Of a DNA stretch of 12,645 nt, positions 1 through 6,829 are shown piece by piece. Position numbers and translations under genes: made by a program. Location of the stretch: the NCBI GenBank assembly GCA_033764265.1, contig JANRJB010000019.1, forward strand, positions 1 through 12,645, written 5' to 3'. How positions within the stretch are numbered: position 1 is the first letter of the stretch; each line of letters begins with the position of its first letter. Source of the stretch: VGEM01 sp033764265. GTDB taxonomy: Bacteria > Pseudomonadota > Alphaproteobacteria > Rhodospirillales > Rhodospirillaceae. The notes below the pieces were generated by a model, which worked only from the letters and a program-made list of their open reading frames with translations, had not been told where the DNA came from and did not search any database.

Positions 1-317
1 GCCGCGGTGTCGGCCCCGATCGCGGTGGCGGCGGCCGCGGCTGCATCGAGGCCCAGCCGGGTCAGCGCGGCGGCCAGGCCGGGGGCTTCGGCGATTTCCG
101 CGCGCGGCGTGGTGATCAGCGCCGAGACCAGCGAGGTCAGCCACGTCGCGCTGGCGCCCTGGCGCGCCGCGCCCAGGGTAACCGGCCACGCACGGCCGGC
201 GGCGACAAGACTGGTGATTTCGCCGCGACCATTGGCCACCCACGGCTCGATCGGGCCGGCGGCGGTGGCCAGCCAGTCCGCCCGGCCAGGCGCCGATGGC
301 TCAGGCGGGCAGTTCAT
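1..317 (-). CDS. Unrecognised protein, N-terminal part, overlapping the end of btaA
   Basis: The frame is open from an ATG inside the last codons of btaA (17-bp overlap) to the left edge, giving about 105 residues of an incomplete protein. It begins MNCPPEPSAPGRADWLATAAG and continues with an Ala-rich but not low-complexity sequence: Trp residues, charged residues and codon-like GC distribution all look coding. There is no signal peptide and no clear transmembrane segment. The overlapping start implies translational coupling to btaA and so a shared operon. In known betaine-lipid operons the gene after btaA is often the N-methyltransferase btaB. This N-terminus shows no SAM-binding glycine motif in the visible part and does not resemble BtaB, but the rest of the protein is missing. 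I do not assign a function. Confidence covers the existence of the gene, not its role. Confidence 0.6.
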   Translation of the reverse strand, partial: MNCPPEPSAPGRADWLATAAGPIEPWVANGRGEITSLVAAGRAWPVTLGAARQGASATWLTSLVSALITTPRAEIAEAPGLAAALTRLGLDAAAAAATAIGADTA

Positions 318-1518
318 AAACGTGGAAGCCGCCGTAAATGCCCGACCGGTCCTGCCCGTGCAGTTCGGCGGACAGCGCGTCAAGCCGCCGCCAGCCCGAC
401 CAGCCGCCGGTGTCGGCATACTCCAGGAACGGCGGCGCGCTGCCGGCGGTGCGGAACACGACGCGCGCGCTAGGCCGCGCGGTGCGGGTGATCTGCGCCC
501 ACAGGGCCGCGAGCGTCGGGCGATCCATCCAGTCCTGGGCGTCGAGCAGAACAAAACGGTCGAGCGACTGCGCCTCGGTCCGGGCCAGGACGGCGGTGAG
601 CGAGTCATGAACCAGTCGCAGCCGGCCGATGCGGGCGCGCACCGCGTCAAAGTTCTGCGGCTGCAGATAGGGCGGCAGCGCCGGCGACGGACCCGGCGCG
701 TAGCCGCCGGTGAACGCCTGCCACAGGAAATAGTTCTCGCTGGACTTGGCCGCGCCCGCCAGCTGTTCGACGCGGCCGGCCAGCACCTCCGGCATGCGCT
801 TGGGATCCCCGTCGCACAGCAGGTGAAACTGCCGCGGCGGAATCCCCAAAAGGAACAAGGGATGACGCAGCGAGAACAAGGCCGACATCACGCGGCCTTT
901 GAAAATCGGGCGTATGTGCTTTTCGGCCCAGCGGCGCTGGGCGCAGGCGTCGTCGAGTTCGAGCGCATCGCGCAGCCGAACCCCATGCAGCCGGGCGAAG
1001 ACCTGACAGAGCCCGACCGCGGCGCCCAGGAGACCGGTTCGGTAGAAGCCGCTGACGAACGCATCGGCGCGCGGCCGGCGGCGGCCGCCGTCCCAGTATG
1101 CGCGCGGACCGGGCATCAGCGCGGACGCGACCTGCTCGCGATACAACGCACGGTTCCGTTCGCCCGCGGCGGCGACGAACATCGAGGCGAGATCGCTATG
1201 CTCGCTCAGCGCGGTCAAGGCGGCGCGCTTCAGGTCGGCCAGCGCCAGGTGCGCGAAGTTCAGGTCGACGGCCGTGACCGACGCCGGGTCGGCGGTCAGG
1301 TACGACAGCGCGTTGCATCCGGCCGAACAAATGGTCACCACGCGGTGTTGCGGCGCCAGCGCCAGCGCCGCCAAGTCGACCACCGGGTCTTCCCAGATCT
1401 GGGTGTAGACCAGTCGCGCGAAGCTTTGGGTGAAGCGGCGGTCACTGCGCGCGTGCGCGGCCGAGTCCGCCCCGCCCAGGGCGTCGGCGATCAGCATGAC
1501 GCTGGAATGATCGGTCAT
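301..1518 (-). CDS. btaA: BtaA-like S-adenosylmethionine:diacylglycerol 3-amino-3-carboxypropyltransferase (DUF3419)
   Basis: This 405-residue protein matches the BtaA/DUF3419 family in length and motifs. The family transfers the 3-amino-3-carboxypropyl group of SAM to diacylglycerol, giving diacylglyceryl-homoserine, the precursor of the phosphorus-free betaine lipid DGTS; it acts at the membrane. Visible hallmarks are IWEDP (41-45), SAGCN (65-69) followed by a Rossmann-like SAM pocket, and VDLN (84-87). A C-terminal stretch with the pattern DAQDWM is a second family-typical region. The start at 1518 (MTDHSS) is preferred over the ATG at 1560 because AAGGA lies 5 nt upstream of it and the extra 14 residues are Arg-rich and unlike the family. 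The next gene overlaps its 3' end. A direct repeat about 80 bp upstream suggests regulation, possibly by phosphate. The family assignment is firm; the exact lipid product is inferred. Confidence 0.87.
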   Translation of the reverse strand: MTDHSSVMLIADALGGADSAAHARSDRRFTQSFARLVYTQIWEDPVVDLAALALAPQHRVVTICSAGCNALSYLTADPASVTAVDLNFAHLALADLKRAALTALSEHSDLASMFVAAAGERNRALYREQVASALMPGPRAYWDGGRRRPRADAFVSGFYRTGLLGAAVGLCQVFARLHGVRLRDALELDDACAQRRWAEKHIRPIFKGRVMSALFSLRHPLFLLGIPPRQFHLLCDGDPKRMPEVLAGRVEQLAGAAKSSENYFLWQAFTGGYAPGPSPALPPYLQPQNFDAVRARIGRLRLVHDSLTAVLARTEAQSLDRFVLLDAQDWMDRPTLAALWAQITRTARPSARVVFRTAGSAPPFLEYADTGGWSGWRRLDALSAELHGQDRSGIYGGFHVYELPA

Positions 1519-1523
1519 TGAGG

Positions 1524-1528
1524 TCCTT
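1524..1528 (-). promoter_or_regulatory. Ribosome binding site of btaA
   Basis: On the minus strand AAGGA stands 5 nt before the ATG at 1518. It decides the start in favour of MTDHSS over the in-frame ATG at 1560. Confidence 0.6.
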
Positions 1529-1596
1529 CGCAAGCGAACACGCCGGCGCAGGAACCGCACCGGTCAGTGGCGAAGATGCGACCGTTCGGCGAATTT

Positions 1597-1614
1597 CAGG
1601 TGACGGCCAGGTGA
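1597..1614 (-). promoter_or_regulatory. 7-bp direct repeat with 11-bp period upstream of btaA (Pho-box-like candidate)
   Basis: On the minus strand TCACCTG occurs twice with a 4-bp spacer (gccg), an exact 11-bp period, centred about 87 bp before the btaA start. Two 7-bp direct repeats separated by 4 bp is the known geometry of PhoB boxes. Read in the CTG register the two half-sites agree with CTGTCAT at about 4 and 5 of 7 positions, so the match is in layout more than in sequence. Betaine-lipid genes are known to be phosphate-controlled in some alphaproteobacteria. The regulator itself is inference; another OmpR-family protein could bind such a site. Confidence 0.4.
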
Positions 1615-1675
1615 AACAATCAAGTAATCGTCATGACCCCGGGTGGCATGCACGAGATGTCGCGTCGCAACCCGT

Positions 1676-2488
1676 TCAACGCGGCTTGGTCTGCGCCGCC
1701 GGCGGTGGCGCAACGGCGCGGCTCCGTTCCGCGACGGCCGCCTTGATCTGCGCGATCAACTTTTCGCTTTCCGACTTGGCGTCGGCCATCGCCCGTTCGC
1801 CCGCCGGCGGTTGGCGCGCGGCCAGGCCTTGCTCGAGCTTGGTGCGAAACCGGTGGATTTCGTCGCGGGCCGGACCCGACTCTACTCCGGCCAGGGCGAC
1901 CTGGACCCACACGTAGGCTTTAGTCATGTCGGCTAGCGCTGCGGCCTTATCCGCCGTCGCGGTTCCCCGCTCCTCGAGCATTTGGGCGAGGTCGAGGATC
2001 GCCGGCATGTAGCCCTTCACAGCGGCTTCCTCATAACTGGCCATGGCCATGGCGATGTCGCCGCGCTCCTTCGCCAGTCGGCCAACGGCATGGCGCGCTT
2101 CGATCACGCCGCCGATAGCCGCCTTCTCGAACAGGACCCCGGCGGCGACAGCATCTTTGGCGATTCCTTCGCCGTTGTAGTGCAGCAAGCCGAGCTGGTA
2201 GGCGGCCGAAGCGAAACCCTGGTCGGCCGACTTGCGGAACCATTCGGCGGCGACCGCCGAATCGCGATTGACGCCGCGTCCACCCAGGTACATCACCCCC
2301 AAGTTGCGCTGTGCCTCGGCGTTGCCCTTTTCCGCCAGCGGCTTGATCAGCGCCAGTGCCTTGACGTTGTCGCCGGCGATGAACGCCTCGTTGGCCGCCC
2401 GCAAATCCGCGGCATCGTCGGCCCGGGCCGACCCGGCCACGCCGAGCAACAGTGCCGCGGCCAATACCAATCGGTGAATCATGTCCAT
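1676..2488 (-). CDS. Secreted Sel1-like repeat protein
   Basis: The 270-residue protein has an N-terminal signal peptide (hydrophobic core at about 7-19, likely cleavage after Ala-Arg-Ala at 21-23), so it is probably periplasmic. Two good Sel1-like (TPR-related) repeats follow: about 56-91, with NLGVMYLGGRGV, and about 92-127, with QLGLLHYNGEGI. Two degenerate helical repeats extend to about 200. The C-terminal 60 residues are charged, then Ala/Pro-rich. Sel1 repeats are helical scaffolds for protein-protein contacts; no catalytic motif is seen. It begins 19 bp after the end of the propeller gene and likely belongs to the same operon. Two starts are possible: 2488 (MDM) and 2482 (second Met). 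A purine-rich GGAAAGGG abuts the first and sits at better distance for the second. Confidence 0.8.
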   Translation of the reverse strand: MDMIHRLVLAAALLLGVAGSARADDAADLRAANEAFIAGDNVKALALIKPLAEKGNAEAQRNLGVMYLGGRGVNRDSAVAAEWFRKSADQGFASAAYQLGLLHYNGEGIAKDAVAAGVLFEKAAIGGVIEARHAVGRLAKERGDIAMAMASYEEAAVKGYMPAILDLAQMLEERGTATADKAAALADMTKAYVWVQVALAGVESGPARDEIHRFRTKLEQGLAARQPPAGERAMADAKSESEKLIAQIKAAVAERSRAVAPPPAAQTKPR

Positions 2489-2507
2489 CCCTTTCCGTAT
2501 CCGGCCG

Positions 2508-3596
2508 TCATGCCATCGTTATCGCATGTATCGGCGGCAGATGAGCCGAAATCAAGGTCCAGCCGTCGCCACCGTCGTCGCTGGACCACAGGCCGCCGGT
2601 GGTCGAGCCCATCGCCAGCTGGCGACCGGTGCTGTCGACCGCGAGGCCGTGGCGATAGATCAGATCGAATGCGCCGCCCTGGGGCAGACCGCGGCGGATC
2701 ACGTCGAACGACTTGCCGCCGTCGGTGGTGCGCGTCGCCGCCAGCGCCCCGCCGACCGGCGCACGGATTTCATCGGAAATGGCCGGCACGAACCACGCCA
2801 CATCGGCATTCTTGGGGTGAACGGCGACCGCGAACCCGAAGTTCGAGACCGGCACGTTGATGATCTCGTGCCAGCCGGCCAGATCGTCGGTGGAGCGGAA
2901 GATGCCATTGTGGTGCTGGCACCACCATACGGCTGGGTTGCTGGGCGACTGTACCACCATGTGCGGGTCCTGGACTGAGGGTTCGTCCTTCATGACCGGC
3001 GGCATGTAGGTGGCGAACATGCCGCGCGAGGCCACGCGCCAGGTTTTTCCACCGTCCTCGGTCAGGTTGACGCCGCCGCACGAGATCGCCACGGCCACGC
3101 GTCTGGCGTTGCGCGGATCGACGCAGATGGAATGCAGGATGGTATCGACCGTGCCGCCGCCGAACCACTTGCTGCGTTCGGGCATGGTCCACAGGCCCTG
3201 GTTCATCGACCAGGTATCGCCCAAGTCGGGCGAGTGGAACAGGCCGGCCGGCGCGGTGCCGCACCATAGGGCGTTGGGGTTGGCGGGGTCGGCGAACGCG
3301 AGCGACCAGATGCCCTTGTTGGCCGGCGCAGCGTCATCGGCCGCCTTGCCGTCGGCCTTCGGAAAGGCGGGCGGCGCCAGTTCCTTCCAGGTAGCGCCGG
3401 CGTCGGTCGACCGATGCAGCTTGACCCCGAAGTGCCCGAGGTTGAGCGCGACAATCAGCGTCGCGCCGTCCCGTCCGGCCAGGGTCACGGAGACCGGCGA
3501 GCCCAGAAAATGCACGGCGTGCTGCGTCCAGCCGCGCGCGGTGCGGCGGAATTCCACCAACCCCTTGCGCGTGGAGGCGAAGATCGTGTCGGCCAT
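2508..3596 (-). CDS. BNR/Asp-box beta-propeller protein (WD40/YVTN/sialidase-like fold)
   Basis: The 362-residue protein carries six Asp-box (BNR) motifs spaced along its length: STDAGATW (63-70), SPDLGDTW (122-129), TEDGGKTW (179-186), the degenerate STDDLAGW (235-242), TTDGGKSF (290-297) and SDDGGDGW (339-346). The even spacing of 50-60 residues indicates a six- or seven-bladed beta-propeller. Asp boxes are structural, and I see no sialidase catalytic triad, so a glycosidase name would be unjustified. There is no signal peptide (starts MADTIFASTRKG), so it is predicted cytosolic. Several His/Cys/Trp-rich turns (WWCQHH at 224-229) could form a ligand or metal site. The start has a G-run 4 nt upstream. 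It lies 21 bp after the MoaD/ThiS-like gene and 19 bp before the Sel1 gene, implying a shared transcript and possibly a direct partnership with the ubiquitin-fold protein. Confidence 0.82.
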   Translation of the reverse strand: MADTIFASTRKGLVEFRRTARGWTQHAVHFLGSPVSVTLAGRDGATLIVALNLGHFGVKLHRSTDAGATWKELAPPAFPKADGKAADDAAPANKGIWSLAFADPANPNALWCGTAPAGLFHSPDLGDTWSMNQGLWTMPERSKWFGGGTVDTILHSICVDPRNARRVAVAISCGGVNLTEDGGKTWRVASRGMFATYMPPVMKDEPSVQDPHMVVQSPSNPAVWWCQHHNGIFRSTDDLAGWHEIINVPVSNFGFAVAVHPKNADVAWFVPAISDEIRAPVGGALAATRTTDGGKSFDVIRRGLPQGGAFDLIYRHGLAVDSTGRQLAMGSTTGGLWSSDDGGDGWTLISAHLPPIHAITMA

Positions 3597-3617
3597 GGCA
3601 CCCCCCGCATCCGTTGA

Positions 3618-3887
3618 TCAACCGCCGGACAAGGCTTGGAGGATATACAACTCGCTTTCCGGTTGCACGGCGTGTTTGAGGACATCGGGGCCACGGATGT
3701 GCGCGCCGTCCAGGAACACCGCGATGTGAATGCGCAAGCGGCCCTGGTCGTCGAGGATGTAGGTCTTGAGGCCGGGGTGGCGGGCGCACACGTCGTCGAT
3801 CACTGCCCCGATGGTGGCGCCCGCGGCCGCGACGCCGCCGGTCGGCGCGACATGACGCAGGTGATTGGTGAAGTGGACATGGACCAT
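3618..3887 (-). CDS. MoaD/ThiS-family ubiquitin-like protein
   Basis: The 89-residue protein has the size and ending of the beta-grasp sulfur-carrier family. It starts with a beta-strand (VHVHFTNHL), has a helix with GAVIDDVCARHPGL (27-40), a strand IHIAVFLDG (53-61), and ends LQALSGG with the terminal Gly-Gly that is adenylated and thiocarboxylated in MoaD and ThiS. No MoaE, ThiG, MoeB or ThiF gene is in the window, so a housekeeping role in molybdopterin or thiamine synthesis is not supported by context. Instead it leads an operon with a BNR propeller protein 21 bp downstream. No clear Shine-Dalgarno precedes the ATG and there is no alternative ATG or GTG just upstream in frame, so translation may be leaderless or start weakly. 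It is divergent from the glycosyltransferase-like gene. The family call is good; its biological role is unknown. Confidence 0.82.
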   Translation of the reverse strand: MVHVHFTNHLRHVAPTGGVAAAGATIGAVIDDVCARHPGLKTYILDDQGRLRIHIAVFLDGAHIRGPDVLKHAVQPESELYILQALSGG

Positions 3888-3905
3888 GGGATGCCAGCGA
3901 TGGAC

Positions 3906-3924
3906 GGGCCGGAGTCTGCGGCCC
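3906..3924. promoter_or_regulatory. Inverted repeat in the divergent moaD-like / glycosyltransferase gap
   Basis: GGGCCG and CGGCCC form a perfect 6-bp inverted repeat around a 7-nt centre, midway between the divergent starts at 3887 and 3929. It could be an operator shared by both genes or a hairpin in the plus-strand leader. GC-rich inverted repeats of this size also arise by chance, so support is weak. Confidence 0.25.
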
Positions 3925-3928
3925 TAGG

Positions 3929-5011
3929 ATGGCGCGCACGATCCAACGCGGCAAGGCATCGACCGTGAAGTTCCAACCCAGCGACGACGACTTGCGCAGT
4001 TCCTTCGCCGCCGGGGTCTACCTGTTCTGCCCGGAAAAAGTGCCGACGCACAATTCCGGCTGCCTGATCGAGGGGCTGTTGGAGCTGGGCATTCCGGTGC
4101 GCACCAACGCCGAGCGCATTACCTCGCGCGAAGCAGCGATGCCCTTGAAGGGTGTCGATCTCGCCGCCCTGAACGCGCCGATGTACACCGGGCTTGCGGC
4201 CTACGTTCTCGACATCAGCCACACCAACCGCCACGTGCCGATCTCGGGACTGCGCGACAGTCGCGTCGCCTACCTAACCACCAGCGATGTCAGCCTGTTC
4301 TGCAAGGCGCCCGACGACACGCTTGTGTTCGCCACTCACGAGACCGCGTTCGCGCGCATGGGTGGCCGGCGCGTGCCGGTGGGCTTCGGCCTGAGCGCGG
4401 CGACCATCGCCGCCATCGCCGACCCGCCGCCGTTCAAGTCGCGACGACGCGCGGCCCTGCGCAACTTCCGCGCCACCTTAAGCCAGGGCGTGCGCGCGAT
4501 GCTCGACCTGGCCTACGTGCCGGCGCTGGAGCGGCGCATACCCGTGGACCGCACGGACTACGCCGCCGACGCCTACATGAAAGCCTTGCGGGAAACTCAA
4601 ATCTGCCTGGCCTACGGCGGCGAGTTTTTCGCCGCGGTGCAGACCAACCCCTACCTGGCCAAGGCCCAGCCGCAGGTGGCCGAAATCCACACCTTCAAGG
4701 AACTGCACGCGCCGGCGCTGATCATGCGTTGGGACAGCTGGCGCTTCTGGGAAAGCCTGGCGGCCGGCTGCCTGACGGTGCAGCTCGACTTTGAGAAGTA
4801 TGGATTCCAGCTGCCGGTGAAACCCGAACCCTGGGTCCACTATGTGCCGCTCGACCTCGCGGACTTGAATGGCTCGCTGGAGCGGATGTTCGACCGCGAA
4901 CAGGACTGGCCCGAGATCGCGGCCGCCGGCCGCGCCTGGGCGCTGCGGCACTACGCCCCCGCGCCGACGGCAGCCACCATGCTGGCGGAGATTCTCAAGG
5001 CGTTCGGGTAG
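3929..5011 (+). CDS. Glycosyltransferase-like protein (GT-B / exostosin-type C-terminal domain)
   Basis: The protein has 360 residues from the ATG at 3929, or 348 from the GTG at 3965. The GTG has AAGG 8 nt upstream, while the ATG has only AGG directly against it, so the shorter form is a serious alternative. The C-terminal third resembles the donor-binding half of GT-B/exostosin-like transferases. MRWDSWRFWESLAAGCLTV (from about 265) contains the conserved Glu (about 275) of an E-S-L-A-A-G-C segment, followed by a Trp-Val-His-Tyr-Val-Pro strand, a D-L-x-D-L loop and a helix ending R-H-Y-A. The N-terminal half is less familiar. There is no signal peptide or membrane anchor. It is a lone plus-strand gene between two minus-strand operons. 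A role in surface polysaccharide or protein glycosylation is inference; acceptor and donor are unknown. Confidence 0.68.
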   Translation: MARTIQRGKASTVKFQPSDDDLRSSFAAGVYLFCPEKVPTHNSGCLIEGLLELGIPVRTNAERITSREAAMPLKGVDLAALNAPMYTGLAAYVLDISHTNRHVPISGLRDSRVAYLTTSDVSLFCKAPDDTLVFATHETAFARMGGRRVPVGFGLSAATIAAIADPPPFKSRRRAALRNFRATLSQGVRAMLDLAYVPALERRIPVDRTDYAADAYMKALRETQICLAYGGEFFAAVQTNPYLAKAQPQVAEIHTFKELHAPALIMRWDSWRFWESLAAGCLTVQLDFEKYGFQLPVKPEPWVHYVPLDLADLNGSLERMFDREQDWPEIAAAGRAWALRHYAPAPTAATMLAEILKAFG

Positions 5012-5014
5012 GCC

Positions 5015-6769
5015 TCACGCCACTTCGGGCGTATAGTGGGTTTTCAGGCTGGAGACCAGGTCCTCGAAGGCGATGGTCTGCACGCGCGGGTCTTCCTTGC
5101 GCAACAGCCCGGACATCGGATCCACAATAACGTTCAACACCACCGGCCGGTCGGCGGCGAAGGCCATCTTGAGCGCCGGGGCCAGGTCGGCGGGGTTCTC
5201 GATGCGCCGGCCGATGGCGCCGAAGGCCTCGCCGATCAGGTGATAGTCGCAGTGGCCGAGTTCGCAGTTGACGTGGCCGCCGAAAGCCTTCAAGTGGCCG
5301 TGCTTTTCGGTGCCCCAGCCGGCGTCGTTGGAGATGACGCAGATCAGGCGCAGGCCCGCCAGCACCGCGCCGTTGAACTCCGCCGCATAGAAACCGAACG
5401 CGCCATCGCCGGTGACCAGCACGGTCGGGCGCGGACGCCCGCCGGTCAGCGCGGCTTCTTCCTTGGCCCAGGTGGCCGCGCCCATGGCCAGCGGCGTACC
5501 GGTGCCCATCGAGCCGTAGGGATAGTGGTCCATGAACGCGCGTTCGGACCTGATGCGCAGGTAGGCATGCATCCAGTTCTGGATGTCGGCGCCGTCGCCG
5601 ACGTAGATCGCCTCGGGCGGCATGACCTGGGTGAGTTCGCGGGCGATGGCGTAAGGGTGCATCGGGCCCTTGGCCTCGCGGCCCACTTCGTCAATGCGCG
5701 CGAGGCGAGCCTTGATCGCGTCGTTGACCCAGCCCGCGCCGTCACCGGGCTTTGCGCCCAGGCGGGCCAGTTCCACGGTCAGCGCCTCGATGGTCAGGCG
5801 GGCATCGGCGGCGATCGGCACGTCGATGGCGCGGTTGCGGTGCAGCTCCTCGGCCGCCACGTCGATCTGGATGAACTTGGCTGACTTGGCGAAGCGCGGC
5901 GGCAGGCCGAAGCCCATGCGCTGCGTCAGCCGGCAGCCGACCACCAGCACCACGTCGGCGGCGCGCGCGGCCGGTTGGGCCAAGGGCCACGGGAAGCCCA
6001 GCACCAGGTCCTCGGGCACAAGGCCGCGGCCCATGGCGTTGGCCAGCACCGGAATGCGATAGGCCGCCGACAGCTTGCGCAGGGCCGCGCCCGCGCCCGA
6101 CAGAGCCGCGCCCGTGCCGGCGACGATCAGCGGCCGCTTGGCGTTGGCCAGCAGTTCGGCGGCGGCGGCGACAGCCTCGCGCGGCGGCGCCGGGTTCGAC
6201 GGCAGCGTCAGCGGGAACTCGACGCGCTCGGCGGCCTCCAGGCGGCGCGCTTCCCAGCCGTTGGGAATGCCGAGCATGGCCACGCCCGGCCGGCCTGAGA
6301 GCGCCTGCTTGGCGGCGGCGTGGACGTATTCTTCCAGGCGGTTCACGTCGGGCACGGTGCGCGCCCACTTCACGAACGGCTTGGCCATGTCCAACAGGTC
6401 GTTGGTGCGCAGCGACACCGCCTCGATCTGCGAGGGCGTGTCGGTGGTGGTCAGCACCACCACCGGCGAACAGGCGGCTTGCGCCACCACGATGCCGGTC
6501 ATGGCGTTGGCCAGGCCGTGCTCGGCGTTGATCATGGCGAAGCCGACCTTGCCCGAGGCGCGGGCGTAGCCGTCGGCGGCGCCGACCGTGCCGCTTTCGT
6601 GCCGCCCCGACAGGATGGTCCACGGATGGCGCGCCTTGTCCTGCTCCATCGCCCACAACAGATGCGCATGGGCGGTGCCGGCCAGCGCGAAGCAGCTGTT
6701 CACGCCATAGCGCTGCATCGCCCGGTTGATCGCCTGGCCGCCGGTGGGCGTGTTGGTTTGATCGGTCAT
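5015..6769 (-). CDS. ThDP-dependent 2-hydroxyacyl-CoA lyase / acetolactate synthase family enzyme, copy 2
   Basis: The 584-residue enzyme has the three-domain layout of the family: an N-terminal PYR domain (about 8-175), a central nucleotide-fold domain (about 195-335) and a C-terminal PP domain (about 370-550). The cofactor-activating Glu58 is in GRHESGT; the GDG (454-456) to ND (481-482) motif binds Mg and ThDP diphosphate. The central segment GFGLPPRFAKSAKFIQID (286-303) resembles 2-hydroxyacyl-CoA lyase and oxalyl-CoA decarboxylase more than true acetolactate synthase. The family decarboxylates 2-oxo acids or cleaves or forms C-C bonds next to a carbonyl. It is last in the operon, 54 bp after its paralog, and ends 3 bp from the convergent glycosyltransferase-like gene. 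Its start has GGA 8 nt upstream. All key residues are present, so it looks active; the substrate is unknown. Confidence 0.85.
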   Translation of the reverse strand: MTDQTNTPTGGQAINRAMQRYGVNSCFALAGTAHAHLLWAMEQDKARHPWTILSGRHESGTVGAADGYARASGKVGFAMINAEHGLANAMTGIVVAQAACSPVVVLTTTDTPSQIEAVSLRTNDLLDMAKPFVKWARTVPDVNRLEEYVHAAAKQALSGRPGVAMLGIPNGWEARRLEAAERVEFPLTLPSNPAPPREAVAAAAELLANAKRPLIVAGTGAALSGAGAALRKLSAAYRIPVLANAMGRGLVPEDLVLGFPWPLAQPAARAADVVLVVGCRLTQRMGFGLPPRFAKSAKFIQIDVAAEELHRNRAIDVPIAADARLTIEALTVELARLGAKPGDGAGWVNDAIKARLARIDEVGREAKGPMHPYAIARELTQVMPPEAIYVGDGADIQNWMHAYLRIRSERAFMDHYPYGSMGTGTPLAMGAATWAKEEAALTGGRPRPTVLVTGDGAFGFYAAEFNGAVLAGLRLICVISNDAGWGTEKHGHLKAFGGHVNCELGHCDYHLIGEAFGAIGRRIENPADLAPALKMAFAADRPVVLNVIVDPMSGLLRKEDPRVQTIAFEDLVSSLKTHYTPEVA

Positions 6770-6805
6770 GTCGGTGGTCCGTGATTGCAGAAAAGAGGGT
6801 CGTAT

Positions 6806-6829
6806 CCTGATTTACGCCCTGATTTACGC
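6806..6829. repeat. 12-bp perfect tandem direct repeat overlapping the stop of ThDP copy 1
   Basis: CCTGATTTACGC occurs twice head to tail (6806-6817 and 6818-6829). On the minus strand each unit contains GCG-TAA in the reading frame of the upstream ThDP gene, so that gene ends Ala-stop and has a second in-frame stop four codons later. The rest of the window shows no comparable short tandem repeat. It probably arose by slippage or local duplication at the gene junction. Confidence 0.85.

Noticed and set aside
7..1521. 504-codon plus-strand open frame opposite btaA and the left-edge gene
   Set aside because: Its translation is Arg/Ala/Gly-rich with no recognisable motif, while the minus strand carries convincing BtaA motifs. 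It is a stop-poor shadow expected in high-GC DNA.
1619..1675. Possible terminator after the Sel1 gene around the CCCGGG palindrome
   Set aside because: The arms around the palindrome pair poorly and no T-run follows in the direction of transcription.
2481..2978. Plus-strand frames opposite the BNR propeller gene (also 1982-2860 and 3010-3729)
   Set aside because: The minus strand shows six regular Asp boxes and Sel1 repeats; the opposite frames show nothing recognisable.
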